Assembly (NCBI GenBank): GCA_009746045.1
Contig: RPFO01001034.1
Location: forward strand, 528,001 to 592,000
DNA: 64,000 bases
Reading direction: 5' to 3'
Origin: Mesostigma viride
Lineage: Eukaryota; Streptophyta; Mesostigmatophyceae; Mesostigmatales; Mesostigmataceae
A program made the translations under genes and the position numbers. This document shows, piece after piece, positions 24,201-35,200 of the stretch; position 1 is the stretch's first letter; each line of letters opens with the position of its first letter. The notes beneath the pieces are model-generated. The model was not told the origin of the DNA. It was given only the letters and a program-made list of their open reading frames with translations, and did no database searches.

Positions 24201-27200
24201 TTCCCCCCTTAAAAGTAAATGGCTCCCATGTGACATCTTAGGAATCTACTGCTATATTATCAACATATACTTGGTCTTGGAGCTACTATGATTGTCTTCT
24301 TTTTTGTCACATGAACGGATTTCTTTGAAAACAGTTTAGTATAGTGGTAGGAGAGGGACCGCCGCAGGCGCCAGGAGGCCCTGGACAGCCACCGGTTTTA
24401 TGTCCCGCCGGCCGCGCGGATGGTAGACGTCAGACAATTAAGTCATAAATGAAATATGGGAAATTGTGGGCCGGCTGCCTTTGGTCAGGCCGTGCAGCAC
24501 TAGTCCTTAGGCAGCTAGTACGGAATGTACGACTTTGCTGAATATGCGGTGTCACATGCTAGTGGCGCAACCTAGTGGCGCAACACATGGCGGTCGCCAC
24601 TTGTCAGTGGCCATATTTTGTGACGAAAGCACTTGGTGTGGCAAGCCCTAGTGGGCTTTGAAACTAGGAGTAGGAATAGTTCAAAGCTAGTGTATTTCGT
24701 AGGGAGTTTTTTATGCAAGTCTGACGTTACACGGAAAGTGAATGACGGTTTCCAGCGGCTGTCCTGCTTGGCCGAAGGGGAATATAGCCAAACACAGTTT
24801 GTCGTCTGGGTAGTTTCTTTCAGTGAACGGGTGTATTTAGAAATTGATTGCGCCTCACCATTCAGAATCTTTTGTATGGATGAATGTGTCAACATGATCA
24901 TGGTTATTGTTGCTAAAAGTTGCACTAACACACTTCTGATGTAACTCTCACTGTCTAATGTATCTTGTATGTACGTCACACCTCTATTGCATCCTTTTTT
25001 CTTTCACGAACTGCATTGTGTCTGGGCCATCCATGGGCCATGGTTTTCTTAGAAATGTTCATCTTGACTGCTGGCATCCGTATCCTCAACTCGTCCGCTG
25101 CCCCGCGTGCCCCGCAGAACCACCCGACGCACATCATCCACATCCCCTTCTTCATCCTGTTCACCTACATGGCCGCGTTCATCAAGGTGCGGACGATCCA
25201 GAGGTGGTCACTATGAGGCCTTCATTTATGTTGTCCATGTTTGCTGCAGTGGCCAGTGGGGGAGACGTGTGCACTGGCAGCGGTAAACCAATTATACCCC
25301 TTGTAGTGTTGATGTGCAGTTCTTTCAGGAGCACTGCGCTGTACGCATCCTTGTGCAGTGACACCGATCAAGGCGTTGTTGGCATGAGCCCACGCGGCGG
25401 TGTTTGTGTCTCACCCATCACACCGGAACACCCCCCCAATCCTTAGCGAAAACAATGCACTCACCACCTGTCCTGAGCACATCGATTACTCGATCGAGTG
25501 CAAACCAGGCTATGCATGCTGACATAGGGGCATGCTAACTAGAATGCATTTCTCGGCTGCCACATGCCCTATGTATGACACACTTTGGCCGTATTCGACA
25601 CAATTCTGTCGGCGCGGGCAGATCTACGCACTTCTGACGCTGCACATCACAGACTGGGGCACCCGCGCCAGCTCCAACGAGGTGAAGGACGCCAAGAACC
25701 CTGAGTTCTTGGAGCAGGTGGGTGTCGCAAGCATGGCTATATACTAGTTTACACTGGGGGTGGGCCATAGTTCCACTGTGGGTGGGCCATAGTTTCACTG
25801 TGGGTGGGCCATAGTTTCACTGTGGGTGGGCCATAGTTTCACTGTGGGTGGGCCATAGTTTCACTGTGGGTGGGCCATAGTTTCACTGTGGGTGGGCCAT
25901 AGTTTCACTGTGGGTGGGCCATAGTTTCACTGTGGGTGGGCCATAGTTTCACTGTGGGTGGGCCATAGTTTCACTGTGGGTGGGCCATAGTTTGGTTGTG
26001 GTTGTTTTACTAATAATGATGACGCACACATGGCTGGCTGGTTTTAATAACAATATATGCTCGGTCACGCTATATTTACCCTATGTTTCTTGCCCAGGTG
26101 GGTATCTTAATTAATTGAAGATGTACACAGTTTCACTGGGTGATGATTTCTGGAGGCTAGGACAGGAGGCAAGCACGCAGCAAGGACTCCCCAAATAAGT
26201 CTAACGTAGTGCATACGTAGCTCGGATTTTAATCATTTTCCTATTATCTGACTCCTCACCTGGGTTGATGCAGCGCAATTCACATGGTTGAGTCTGGCCC
26301 AGTTCATTTCCTGTAGTGACTAACTAGCTCTGGTCCCATTCATTTCCTTCTAAGTTCAAACTAGCTCAGATCCCAATCCATGCCCCTGTATTCCTGTCAT
26401 GTTTCCCATGAGGCCGGCCAATGCAGCGCCATCCCCTCAAGGGTGAGCCACCCATTCCATTGGCTCCAGATGACTAGAGGCTGCGTTCCTCGATGTATGT
26501 TTTCTCCTTTAATGGATCTATTCTAATTCTCCTTTCTATGCTGATTCTCCTTTCGTGGATTGTTCTTTCTTTTATAATCGATCTATTTTCCCTCTGTAAC
26601 TTCATGAGCCGATGCAGCGTGACCTCCAAGGGTGGCGCTTCCAACCCGAAGGCGACGCGCTCGCCTCTCCCTCCAACGCCACGGTCGATCGCAGCCGGGC
26701 CGGGTCTGGGAGCTCTGCCATCGACAGCCACCCAGTGGACATCCCCCCCTACGACCCCGATCATCGCAGCAGCAAATACATTGAGGACGACCGTCCCGGC
26801 AGTCGGGGCCTCGTACCGGCACGCCCGCACCCGGTGACCAGCTCCAAGGCCAGCCTCCCCCGCGACCCCACAAAAGAAGGCCCGGTGGTGTACGAGGAAT
26901 ACACGGAGAGCCTGATGGCACTCAAGTCCAACAAGCAACCCGTGTCGGCACCGTCCCATGCATCCGTTGTCGCCCCATCCACCAACAGCGCCTCCCCTGC
27001 TGCGTCCTCCCAGGACACCTTCCACCGTGCCTCCCCCGCCGGGTCGGACACCGTCCCGCACTCCCACCAGGGCCCTAGTCATCGAGGAGCCAGAACTGGA
27101 GGATCTGACACCAGGCCAGACACGTCCATGCGGCCGAGAACTACCACCCCCGGGCACCGTGGTGGGTCGAGCAGGACTCGGCTGGCCCCACCGGGGTCCG

Positions 27201-27868
27201 AGATCGGACCAGATGATATGGCACCATCATCTGACCCTACTAGAGCTTCATCGTCGCGAGGGATCCACGTAGCTGGGAATGTGTCTGCAGCCGGGGCGCA
27301 GGCAGGACTGCCGGGGTCGAACCATCACCGCCGCCATGAGTCCATGGGTCCTCGGGCGTTCCAGGGACTGACAGGCTCCAGGAACAGGCACTTGGACTCG
27401 CCGCAGTCGGACGATCAAGAGTCCCAGGTGGTGGTGGAGATGGGCGAGATAACGCCGCCCTTGGGGCCGACGCGTCACCAGGGGAGCGCACGCCATGGAG
27501 CGCAGCACCAGGGTGCCCCAGGAGTGCCATCGTGGGCGACAGAGATCCAGCCAGTCTCCCGCACCATCTTGAAGAGTGGCACGCCGGCCGGAAGTTGGGC
27601 CCCTCCAGGCCCGTTAATGCTCCCCCCCAGCTCGCTTCTGCTGGGCCCTGCCCCCGGCTCGTATGCGTCCGGACTGTCTGTCAGTTCCTCGCGCCCGCAT
27701 TCGCGCACGATCCTCAAGATAGGCCAGCCGACAGGGTGCACGCCTGCCATGGGCCCGCCCGAGTTTGGACCCGCGGGGCCCAGCCGAGCGGTCTTGAAGG
27801 GCGGCATAGGTGGCAGCGTGTGGCCGGTGGCAGGTCCGAGGTACAGCGCGGGCGGTCCCTATTATTAG
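12228..27868 (+). CDS. GT2-family processive polysaccharide synthase (hyaluronan-synthase-like), 16 resolved exons
   Basis: This is a membrane glycosyltransferase that would polymerise a sugar from a nucleotide-sugar donor and export the chain. Exons: 12228-12317, 13270-13365, 13884-13993, 14794-14923, 15563-15617, 16598-16737, 17813-17922, 18733-18798, 19450-19546, 20088-20128, 21894-21960, 22683-22763, 23846-23911, 25118-25186, 25622-25717, 26618-27868. All have GT-AG borders and matching phases and total 854 codons plus stop. Motifs in order: membrane span [21 protein letters not shown]; donor-site strand [23 protein letters not shown] (DxD-like); [36 protein letters not shown] (catalytic Asp region); QVLRW across the 19,546/20,088 junction (QxxRW); membrane helices [25 protein letters not shown] and [27 protein letters not shown]. 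The last exon adds a 416-residue Ser/Pro-rich tail. The first exon(s) and start codon are unresolved. The product (hyaluronan, chitin or other) cannot be told from sequence. Confidence 0.88.
12300..12475 (+). repeat. Tandem array duplicating an exon end and its 5' splice site
   Basis: The end of exon 12,228-12,317 (ATTCTCATCAAG followed by GTGCGT) is repeated about five times as a roughly 33-base unit (GTGGGCGGTGATTCTCATCA...). Four of the five copies keep an AAG|GT donor and one has AAGAT. The first copy preserves the reading frame of the synthase, so I take it as the true donor. Confidence 0.9.
12534..12722 (+). repeat. 21-bp minisatellite (TTGCTATTCTTACAAGGGGCC), about 9 copies
   Basis: Tandem TTGCTATTCTTACATGGGGGC/TTGCTATTCTTACAAGGGGCC units lie in the intron after the first resolved GT2 exon. 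The unit length is a multiple of three, so all frames stay open; the apparent CYSYKGP-type proteins are artefacts. Confidence 0.95.
13457..13642 (+). repeat. (CCCA)n tetranucleotide array
   Basis: About 46 CCCA units with two or three interruptions, in a GT2 intron. Open frames on both strands (HPPT, GWVG) are artefacts of the repeat. Confidence 0.98.
14121..14552. repeat. (TATTA)n pentanucleotide array with a TATGA block
   Basis: About 430 bases of ATATT pentamers in a GT2 intron. A central block (about 14,273-14,335) has the T>G variant TATGA, which suggests spread of a variant unit by slippage or unequal exchange. Confidence 0.98.
15378..15497 (+). repeat. 60-bp tandem duplication in a GT2 intron
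   Basis: Two near-identical 60-base units (TCTCCTGGATACCAATGACA...) lie just upstream of exon 15,563-15,617. Confidence 0.92.
16189..16544 (+). repeat. 44-bp minisatellite, about 8 copies
   Basis: Units beginning CATAGTTCAGCACGAGTCTT repeat every 44 bases with almost no divergence (one T>C in one unit). They end in a C-rich tract and the acceptor of exon 16,598-16,737. High identity implies recent expansion. Confidence 0.96.
17025..17182 (+). repeat. About 38-bp minisatellite, about 4 copies
   Basis: Units of CCTATTGGATGGGTTCGTAG...TTAGGGTGTTA. The inverted duplicate at about 61,966-62,043 ends within the same array, so this satellite marks one breakpoint of the duplication. Confidence 0.9.
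17500..18165 (+). repeat. Degenerate copies of the edges of exon 17,813-17,922
   Basis: The acceptor plus exon start (CAG|CTCCGTTTTGTGGAGAA) occurs at 17,812/17,813. Imperfect copies lie upstream at about 17,516 (CAG|CTCCGCTTTTTGCAGAA) and 17,692 (CAG|CTCCGTTTTGTGGAGAA). The exon end plus donor (CGCCCCAGTTTGAGCA|GTGAGT) is echoed downstream at about 18,048 and 18,140. Only the 17,813-17,922 pair encodes the conserved [14 protein letters not shown] segment in phase. Confidence 0.85.
19547..19706 (+). repeat. GTATCGTAT/AAGAAAG minisatellite in a GT2 intron
   Basis: About 2.5 copies of a roughly 57-base unit start at the donor of exon 19,450-19,546. A related array is present in the inverted duplicate at about 58,790-58,925. 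Confidence 0.85.
20925..21708 (+). repeat. Second GGGGAA/GGGGGGAA purine array, inside a GT2 intron
   Basis: Hexamer units (20,925-21,190) change to longer GGGGGGAA-type units (21,191-21,708), the same order as at 1-857. About 780 bases of pure purine on the coding strand lie between exons 20,088-20,128 and 21,894-21,960. Long open frames on both strands here are artefacts. Confidence 0.97.
22161..22195. repeat. Dispersed hairpin repeat, copy 2 (inverted, compensated stem)
   Basis: CACGTAAC-AGC-GTTACGTG (22,161-22,179) then AGCATAAGTCCT. It is the reverse complement of the 4331 copy with one base pair of the stem changed on both sides (G-C to A-T). Confidence 0.75.
23360..23490 (-). repeat. 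Dispersed repeat; empty-site relative of the LINE insertion point
   Basis: Read on the minus strand, this segment matches 30,255-30,390 joined directly to 35,526-35,555 (GCTACATATAC...TCCCAACGGAGTTATG). It therefore shows the pre-insertion state of the LINE at 30,391-35,525. Confidence 0.8.
24018..24150 (+). repeat. Degenerate copies of the end of exon 23,846-23,911
   Basis: The exon end with donor (GCTTCAAGTACCTCAAG|GTATGC at 23,911/23,912) recurs at about 24,018-24,049 with an inserted T and C (frame lost) and again, more diverged, at about 24,114-24,142. Confidence 0.8.
25752..25993 (+). repeat. 22-bp minisatellite (GTGGGTGGGCCATAGTTTCACT), about 11 copies
   Basis: Nearly identical tandem units in the intron after exon 25,622-25,717. 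There are no unique spacers, so it is not a CRISPR-like array. Confidence 0.97.
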
Positions 27869-28859
27869 TTGGTTTGCTTGTTAGAAAGCCACCGTGGTGC
27901 TGGGATTCATTCATTCAGTTCCGTGGCTCTGTTGGCAGAGAGTCATGGAGTACAACCTGCTCGAGTAGATATCTTTGATACCAAAGCTGGCATGGACCAG
28001 GCAACCGCAACTGCCAGTCTGAAGCACCCTCTGATCGAGGTGGCCAATTTGCCCGTTATAAGTCTGGTCACTGTTGCAAGTTTGTTATAGCTCTGTGCGT
28101 AGGATGTGTGTTTTCCTGATTGCAAGTCGACCACTGCATGGACCTGGGAGTGTGACTGTGTGAAGATTTGAAAAGCTGTTCGTCGATTTTCCGAGCTTTT
28201 TTTCTTATGCTCACGTGATGCAGCCACATGTTAATTTATTAGTTGTCGCACTTTAATTTATGCACGTAGACTGCGTCACGTGCATGAGCATCAGTCCTCT
28301 CTGTGGGATGGATATGTGTGGGATGGGGTGGATGGATGATGGATCTAGCTCGATCTAATTTCTAGTGACAGGGTTGTGGGCAACACGGCCCAAATCGCTA
28401 TCTGTAACTTGCCAGGCTATTCAGCCAGGCACATGCGAAAGATCGTCTCCTAACTACGGGACTGTCATCCCGGGCCGGATTGCCTTCACGCCTGATCGAG
28501 AATCGAAGATATTCACTATGCTATAAGGGCTACTTGCTGTGATCACAGCGTACTAAGGCCCAGGAGAACTATAATTTACCTTCTTAGTGCTTGCAAATGT
28601 GATTGAGACTCAATGTCATGCGTCGGACATGGTAGAATAGGTTTACGTTGATCAGTTTGACTGACGTGTGAGAGGATTGCGAGACGACTGTCCTGGCCAT
28701 CGACCTCCCTCGCCTTTATGCCAAGCAGTGCCACCCGGTCAGCGCTGCTGATCCAATCCTTGTGGCTCAGAATCCTCCACGCTAAGGTTACGGCCTGTCA
28801 GAAGCATATTGCAGCGGGCCGAAGTACGGGTCGACCATGGGGCTGTTTGGCCTCTAACC
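27869..28859. other. Intergenic region downstream of the GT2 gene
   Basis: No supported gene. It contains the hairpin repeat pair at 28,203-28,292. Confidence 0.65.
28203..28292. repeat. Short terminal-inverted-repeat element built on the hairpin repeat (copy 3)
   Basis: CTTATGCTCACGTGATGCAG at the left and its inverted relative (ACTGCGTCACGTGCATGAGC...AGTCC) at the right flank about 30 bases of AT-rich DNA. This looks like a small foldback or MITE-type element. The copies at 4331 and 22,161 would be solo ends. Confidence 0.6.
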
Positions 28860-29522
28860 ATGTCCGTGGTAACTATCGTTACGTCGTGAGGAGGCCGAGC
28901 TCGACAAGCGCAGCCACAATGTCATAGTCAAGCACTTTGACCAGCCGGTAGATGAGACCTCGGAGACAGTTCTCATGGCATGGCGTGACATTTTTGCCCC
29001 CACCATGCAACTCACTGGTGAGCTGCGGATGTCGGCTGTCCGCCTCCCCCGCGCGCGGGGTAAGGCTGGCCCGGCACCCGTGCTCCTCACGTGGCGGACA
29101 AGCTGTCGTTCCTTAAATGCCCGGCAAGAAGCTCTCGCGGACTCGCTACACGCTAGACGACGACTTGACCTTGGCCCCGCAGCAACAACGGCGACGCGAG
29201 CTATGGCCGGCCTACCTTCAGCTCCGGCAGAGCGCAGGGGGGGAAACCGGTATACTGGAGGGGGGCGGTCATCCACGTTGACCACAAGCCCTGGCAGGCA
29301 CCTCCTGCCACCCCAGCAACCTCAGTCTAGTGAATATATAACAGTAGTGTAGATTAGTCAGGCTTAGCCTAGCATAGCCTTACCCCCGCTCAGCAGCAGC
29401 AGCGACGCGACCTGTGGCCGGAATACCTCCGCCACAAGCAGGACCCCCAGAAGCCCAAGGTGTACTGGAGGGGCGGGGACCTGATGATCAACCACAAGAT
29501 GTGGACGCCCCCTGCGGGCTAG
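28860..29522 (+). pseudogene. Degenerate LINE ORF1-type protein relic with duplicated C terminus
   Basis: Several frames together read like the RNA-binding ORF1 protein of a non-LTR retrotransposon: NVIVKHFDQPVDETSETVLMAWRDIF, then MQLTGELRMSAVRLPR...GPAPVLLTW, then YTLDDDLTLAPQQQRRRELWPAYLQLRQ (about 29,145-29,245). A second copy of the last part follows at about 29,395-29,522 (QQQRRDLWPEYLRHKQ...YWRGGDLMINHKMW...G, TAG). The frame is lost several times and no ATG is preserved. It differs from ORF1 of the LINE at 30,391. Assignment rests on pattern only. Confidence 0.5.
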
Positions 29523-30380
29523 AATAGCTTGCTTAATAGCCCTAGCTTGTATCCATTGGTAGTCACTGCCGCTATGGCAGCTGCATGCTTAGAATGTTTG
29601 CCTAGCTGTGCCAACATACTTAGTCACGTGCACCGCTAACGCACGGTACACAACCAGCCATATAGCCTTAGCTTAGTCCTTGTACAGCCATGCTACGTCC
29701 TGGCTATGCTCAGATCACTTGCCCACGCTCCTTGTTATGCCATGCTCACATGGGTCTTATTGCACCCACAGATTGCCGGGTACCGTTTAGCGTGTCCGAT
29801 TGCCGCTGTGGCATGCCTTTGGCATGAAGGAGAATGGGGGTCTCTGCCCTTTCTCCTGTTGTGCACACACAGGGATTAAAAGCACTTCGGTGCTCCGTGA
29901 CTCCCCAACGGGAGCACGAGTTTAATTAATTAATTAATGAATTAATTAATTAATTAATTAATTAATTAATTAATTAATTAATTAATTAATTAATTAATTA
30001 ATTAATTAATTAGCCTAGCATGTGGCCTACGCGCATGTGCGCCCATAATGGCCCCCATGGTGGATGACGCCTTCAGCATTTAGCCAAGCCATGCCTATAA
30101 TGGGACCCCCATGAATGTTGCATGAAGCATTTAGCCACGCTCTGCCTATGCAGAGAGTCACTCTCTGTTGAGAAAGTCATGCCCTAGCGCTTGCATAGCC
30201 ATGATGATCTTCCACCCCATGACAGGCCTTTATTGAGCTCCGAGAGATCATGGTGGTGCAGGTGCCCTTGGTGCACCTAGAGCAAGTGTAGTCTACATTC
30301 CCACCCTTGCAGGAAGTAGCCCATCTAATGTATAAAAAGCCATACAGTATGCCCCTTCTCTGCCGGGATATGTGCTACAT
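29523..30380. other. Non-coding DNA with a dispersed repeat and a (TTAA)n array
   Basis: No gene supported. A long TTAA tetranucleotide array lies at about 29,921-30,012. About 30,255-30,390 belongs to the dispersed repeat also present inverted at 23,360-23,490. Confidence 0.75.
29921..30012. repeat. (TTAA)n array
   Basis: About 23 TTAA units with one interruption (TGAATT). Confidence 0.97.
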
Positions 30381-30678
30381 ATATGTACTCTGTAATGGGT
30401 GGATTACGGTTTACGGTGTGCCGAGCTATGGATGCCGAGAATGCTCATAACTTTTGATTCCGGGCATGAAATTTGGTCGGGTAAATTGCAACAGACTCGC
30501 CTTTTGATGACGAACACGCTGATCTAATTTTTGGCAGCCATCGCCCAGGATTTCGAAAGTTATCGCCAGCGGCCTGCCCAGCAGATATCGCTATTTTTCT
30601 GCACGATATGGCGGCACCACGCACGTGAGCCGTGCGCCTACGCCCCCTGCCATCGTCTAGGTGCTATTAAACGTAGCC

Positions 30679-31850
30679 ATGGAGGCCCCCGCATCGTCTT
30701 CAGTTCTTGCTGCCGAGTCTCTCGATGACAAACTTGCTGCAAACAAAATCGCCAGCGAAAATGCCGCCGCCAAGAAAGCCGCTAACAAGCGCACCAAGAT
30801 TTCGGCAGCGACTTCGGAAGCAACTCCGATAACGGAAGAAACCTCCTTGCCGGACTCCATTTCTCCTCATTCTACATGCCAGACACACGTTTGAGCCTGG
30901 ACGACATCCGTGCCCTCTTCGGCTTCAGCGACACCGACGTGCTAAACGTGCTGAGCTCCGCAACGAACACGACGCCGAGATTCGCCACCCTCGCACCGGC
31001 CAGGTTATGGAGGCTGCTTCGGATGATTATCCTAGGTGGGATCCCAAAGATTGCCGTCTTGCATTCTTATTTCGTGCTGCCCTGAACTTGTCCAGCTGCC
31101 GGCGACACCCATCGCCAGGCCAGCCCCCGCGACCGATCTACCGTGCCGCTGCAGGACCTCGCACAGTCTTTTACGACCGTGCAGGGCGACATTAAGGTCC
31201 TGAAGGAGACGATGCTGGAGCTGAAGAAAGCCATGGCAGCCCCTGCCAAAACTACCACGTTTGCCGATGTCACCGGCAAGCAGCTGACCACCATCGTTCA
31301 GCAGGCGGCCAAGTCTGCAGCTACCGCTGCGGTCACCCAGAATGCAGTGCAGCAACGCCAACGCAATATGGTAATCAAAGGATTCCCGAAAGGCACGGCA
31401 GCACAGGAGACAGCACACTCACTTGCCGAGGAGCTGCGCGGCCCAGCGTTTCTGGGGAAGCTGCAGCTCCAGAACCGTGTTGCCATTGAACGTGCCATTC
31501 GGCTGCCAGGCCCTCTGGGCCTGGTCGTCGTCACCATGGCCTCCATGCACGACAAACGCCTCGTGCTGGGAGCACGTCGTCTGCTCCAGCCTAACGACTT
31601 CAGCCTCGACGAGGACTACACACCGGCTCAACTGAAGGCGAGGAGCGTGGTGTGGAACAGCACCATCGTCCAGGAGACCAAGAAGCTCGAGACCAAGGGT
31701 AAGCGCATTAAGTTGCGTCTGCTTCAGGATGGCTCCTTTGCAGCATTCTTTGATGGGCAGAGGATCACAGGTGTTCCGATTAACACCCCCGGAGCGGAGT
31801 CTCGTCAGGTGTCTAGCCAGAAGGGTGCTGCCTCTGTTGGTAGACAGTAG
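30679..31850 (+). pseudogene. LINE ORF1: RNA-binding protein with coiled coil and RRM-like domain, frameshifted
   Basis: An ATG at 30,679 opens MEAPASSSVLAAESLDDKLA... rich in Ala/Lys (stop near 30,894). Overlapping frames continue (LSLDDIRALFGFSDTDVLNVL, then DYPRWDPKDCRLAF) to a long open part at 31,143-31,850. That part has a short coiled coil (DIKVLKETMLELKKAM) and an RRM-like segment beginning QRQRNMVIKGFPKGTA, then TPAQLKARSVVWN and IKLRLLQDGSFAAFFDGQRI. ORF1 proteins of this kind bind LINE RNA as trimers or multimers. At least two frame changes in 30,880-31,150 break it. Confidence 0.72.
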
Positions 31851-32226
31851 GTAGACAACCTTCCTCGTCGGCTCGCGGCTAACAGGCTTCGGGGACAGCC
31901 TCTAAACAGTCCCGTTCCACTACCATGCCTCGACCTAACCGTCGGGTGAAAGCCATGGTGGTGCCGGTATTTCGGGCCACAACCTCATCTGTCAAATGTC
32001 AGATTCGTAAAACCCAACGTTTGCTAGATTACCTACGCCTCGGCGTTGTGCAATCAGCCCCAACCCCGAATACCCCGAGCAAGCGGCAGGCTCGCATCCT
32101 ACGCTTGCAGGACAAAATAAATGCGATGAAAAGCACTATTTCTACCGCTTCCCTTCCCCCCTCCGTTTCACCCCACCTCCACCCCCCGCCGCATCCACCC
32201 CCATCATCCATCGTCGTTCTCCCCTG

Positions 32227-35200
32227 GTGGGCCAGCAGGCATCCTTGGCCCTTGCCACTTTTAACACCCGCACATTGCTAGATGACGACCATAGCTGCCG
32301 GATCGAGGAGCTAGTCGCATTTTGCATTGAGCATCGTGTATCTATATTAGGCGTCCAGGAACACCGCCGCACGGTGCCACTTGGCCTGGTGAGCACTGCT
32401 CGCTTGGCGGGTGGCTGGCGGTTTTACTTCGCTGGCAGCGGTACGTCTGGCCAAGGTGGTGTTGGTCTTTTGTGTTCGCCGCTGGCAGTTGCTAGCCTCA
32501 GCACGCTTAAGTTTCTAACCCCACGCCTTATGGTAGCACATTTCACCTCTGTCGAGGGGCGGTCTAAACACCACCTCACGGTGGGGGTGGGCTACGCACC
32601 CCACAGTGGTCTACCTGATTCGGCCCGTGAGGAGTTCTTCGAATCTTTGCATGACCTTGAGAGGGTCACTCCGGCCCGCCACTTTTTGGTTATGCTGCTC
32701 GACGCCAATGCTACGCTCCCCGTGGGCACTGCTGGCAGTCGCTTTGCGCCTGCTGACACGGAAGCTAACGCCAACACTCCCCTTTTCTCTGCCTTTTTGC
32801 GGGATAGCGGGATGGTTGCTGTCAACTGCCAATTCCAACGTCCCTCACAGGACTTGGTCACTTTTCGTGGCCCTAACGGCCGTCAGGCCTGTCTGGACTA
32901 CGTGGTGGTACGGCAGCCCAGGTGCACCTCGGTTCTGGACGCCCGAGTGTTTGACACGCCCACGGTGTGCTCTGACCACCGGTTGGTGCGCGCGACCCTT
33001 CGGCTCCGGTTCCACGTCCCCGCGCGCCGCGCCCACTGGTCCGCCCTGACTGGTCTGCTCTACGTCCGGTCAAGGGAGATCCTGAGGACTGGACGGACGC
33101 CGAGCACGAGCGGAACTGGTGCCGACGGAAGTACCTGTCGGCCTGGACGCCCGGGCGGACGTCGACGAGCTGGACAAGGGTGCCCCCAACGCAGCCATTT
33201 TTGCGGGCTTTGCGGCCCGTGCCCCGTTGCTGGCGGCCCGGCACCTGCCGGTCATGCCCCGCCGCCGCCCCGGCCCGCTCTACCGCCAGGACCCCAAGGT
33301 CTTGGCCGCCCGGCACCGCCTCAAGCGTAACCGGGACCCGCTGCAGAAACCATTGCTCAAGGCCGCTCTTGTGGAGGCCTACGAGCACGCTCAGGACGCG
33401 GAGGCGGCCCAGTGCATCGCGGATGCCAAGGCCTGCCAGGCCCGCAACCAGGGCAAGGACATGTGGTACCACCTCGACCGGCTCGGCGGCCGGCGGCAGC
33501 GCACCCCGGTGGAGCATACGGGGGACGGCACGGCGCCGGTAAGCCTTGACCGCTGGTTGGCCCACAATGTTTCCTTGACCGGTGGGGCTCGCGCCCCCCC
33601 CCGCCGCTGCACCCCGAGACGGCCGCCCGCCTCGGGGTCGCCGGACCCCCGCCGCCCCCCTCCTCGGCCGCGGACTACCAAGTCCCCGCCTTGAAGGAGG
33701 GCTGCCTTGCCACTGACAACGTCGTCCACCCCTTCACTTTGGAGGAATTGGACGGCGCCCTTGCTCGTCTGCGGTACGATGCAGCGGTCGGTGCCGACCA
33801 CCTTTCTGCTGAGCTGCTGAAGACCCCTGATCTGGCGGTTAGGGATCTTCTGCTGGCGTTCTGCAACCGCGTCCTGCTCTCTGACGAGCCTCCGCCTGCT
33901 GAGTGGCAGACGGCCATCCGCGTCATGCTGTACAAGAAGGGCTCTGCTGCTGACCCCGGCAACTACCGGGGTGTCTGCCTCCAGAGCGCCGCGCTGAAGG
34001 TCTTCATGCGCATGATGCTGCACAGGCTCCGCGCCGCGCTGGACCCACACCTGGGTGAGTCTCAGATGGGTTTCCGTAGTGGTCGTAACACTGTCATGGC
34101 TGTGTTTGTCGCGCGCCGGTTGATGGAGGAGGTGCGTCGACTTCCCCCTGACAGTTTGCCGCTGGTCTTCATTTTTGTTGACTATATCAAGGCCTTTGAC
34201 ACGGTTCTCTGGGAGGCTCTTTGGGCCATCCTAGCTCTGGATCGGGTACCACCTGCGTTTATTGCTGCCATTCGCCGACTGTATGAGGGCTCACAGGCAG
34301 TAGTGCGGACTGCGGAGGGCACCACTCCACCATTCCCCCTTCACCACGGGGTGTGGCAAGGTTGTGTCCTGTCCCCATACCTGTTCATTATTGTCGTGGA
34401 TCACGTCATGCGCCGGGCACGTGCGCGCTTTACTGCTCTTAAGGGGTTCGAGCCAGGCTTGGACATCCTTAACGTGAAAGAGCACGGCGGGGTTAGACCG
34501 GGGTACCGCCTTGCCGACCTGATTTATGCGGATGACACCACCCTCATCGAGCGCCCCGAGCACATTCAGACCTGGCTGGACTGCCTGGGCCTGGAGGCGC
34601 GGGCGGTGGGGTTGGAGATTAGTGTCAAGACTGAGGCGATGGTGATAGGGGCCTCCAGTAAACCACCGCTGCCGCGCCTGCTCGACGGGACGGAGGTCCC
34701 GTTCCGCGACCGCTTCAAGCTGTTGGGGAGCTGGCTTCCTGACACCGACGACGATGTGGACACCCGCATCGCCCTCGCCTGGGCCAAGCTCCGTTCGCTC
34801 ACACCTTACTGGCGCTCGAAGGGCCTGGACGGGCACCGCAAACGCATGCTCTTCAAGGTCCTCGTCCTCACGGTGCTCACGTATGGCGCCGAGGCGTGGA
34901 CCCTCCCACCCAAACTGGCAGCTCGGCTCGACGGCACAGTTTACAGGATGCTCCGGCAGGTCCTTAACGTAGGTTTTTCCGAGCGTCCGTCATCAGAGTC
35001 TTTGTATCATGGCATGCCTCGTGTTTCGGACGAGATTAGACAGCGTAGGATAGCATTTGTAGGACACCTTGCCGCACCAGCCAGGTCGACACCACCCTTG
35101 GTCTGGCCGGCCCCCAGCGGCTTGGACAGCCAGGGCGGCACATTCTGACCTGGCCTGGCCCCAAGGACATTCCCAAAAGGGTAGGGAAACCTGTCACCAA

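Noticed and set aside
32873-34050. Minus-strand frames over LINE ORF2
   Set aside because: Shadows of the reverse transcriptase/endonuclease coding strand.
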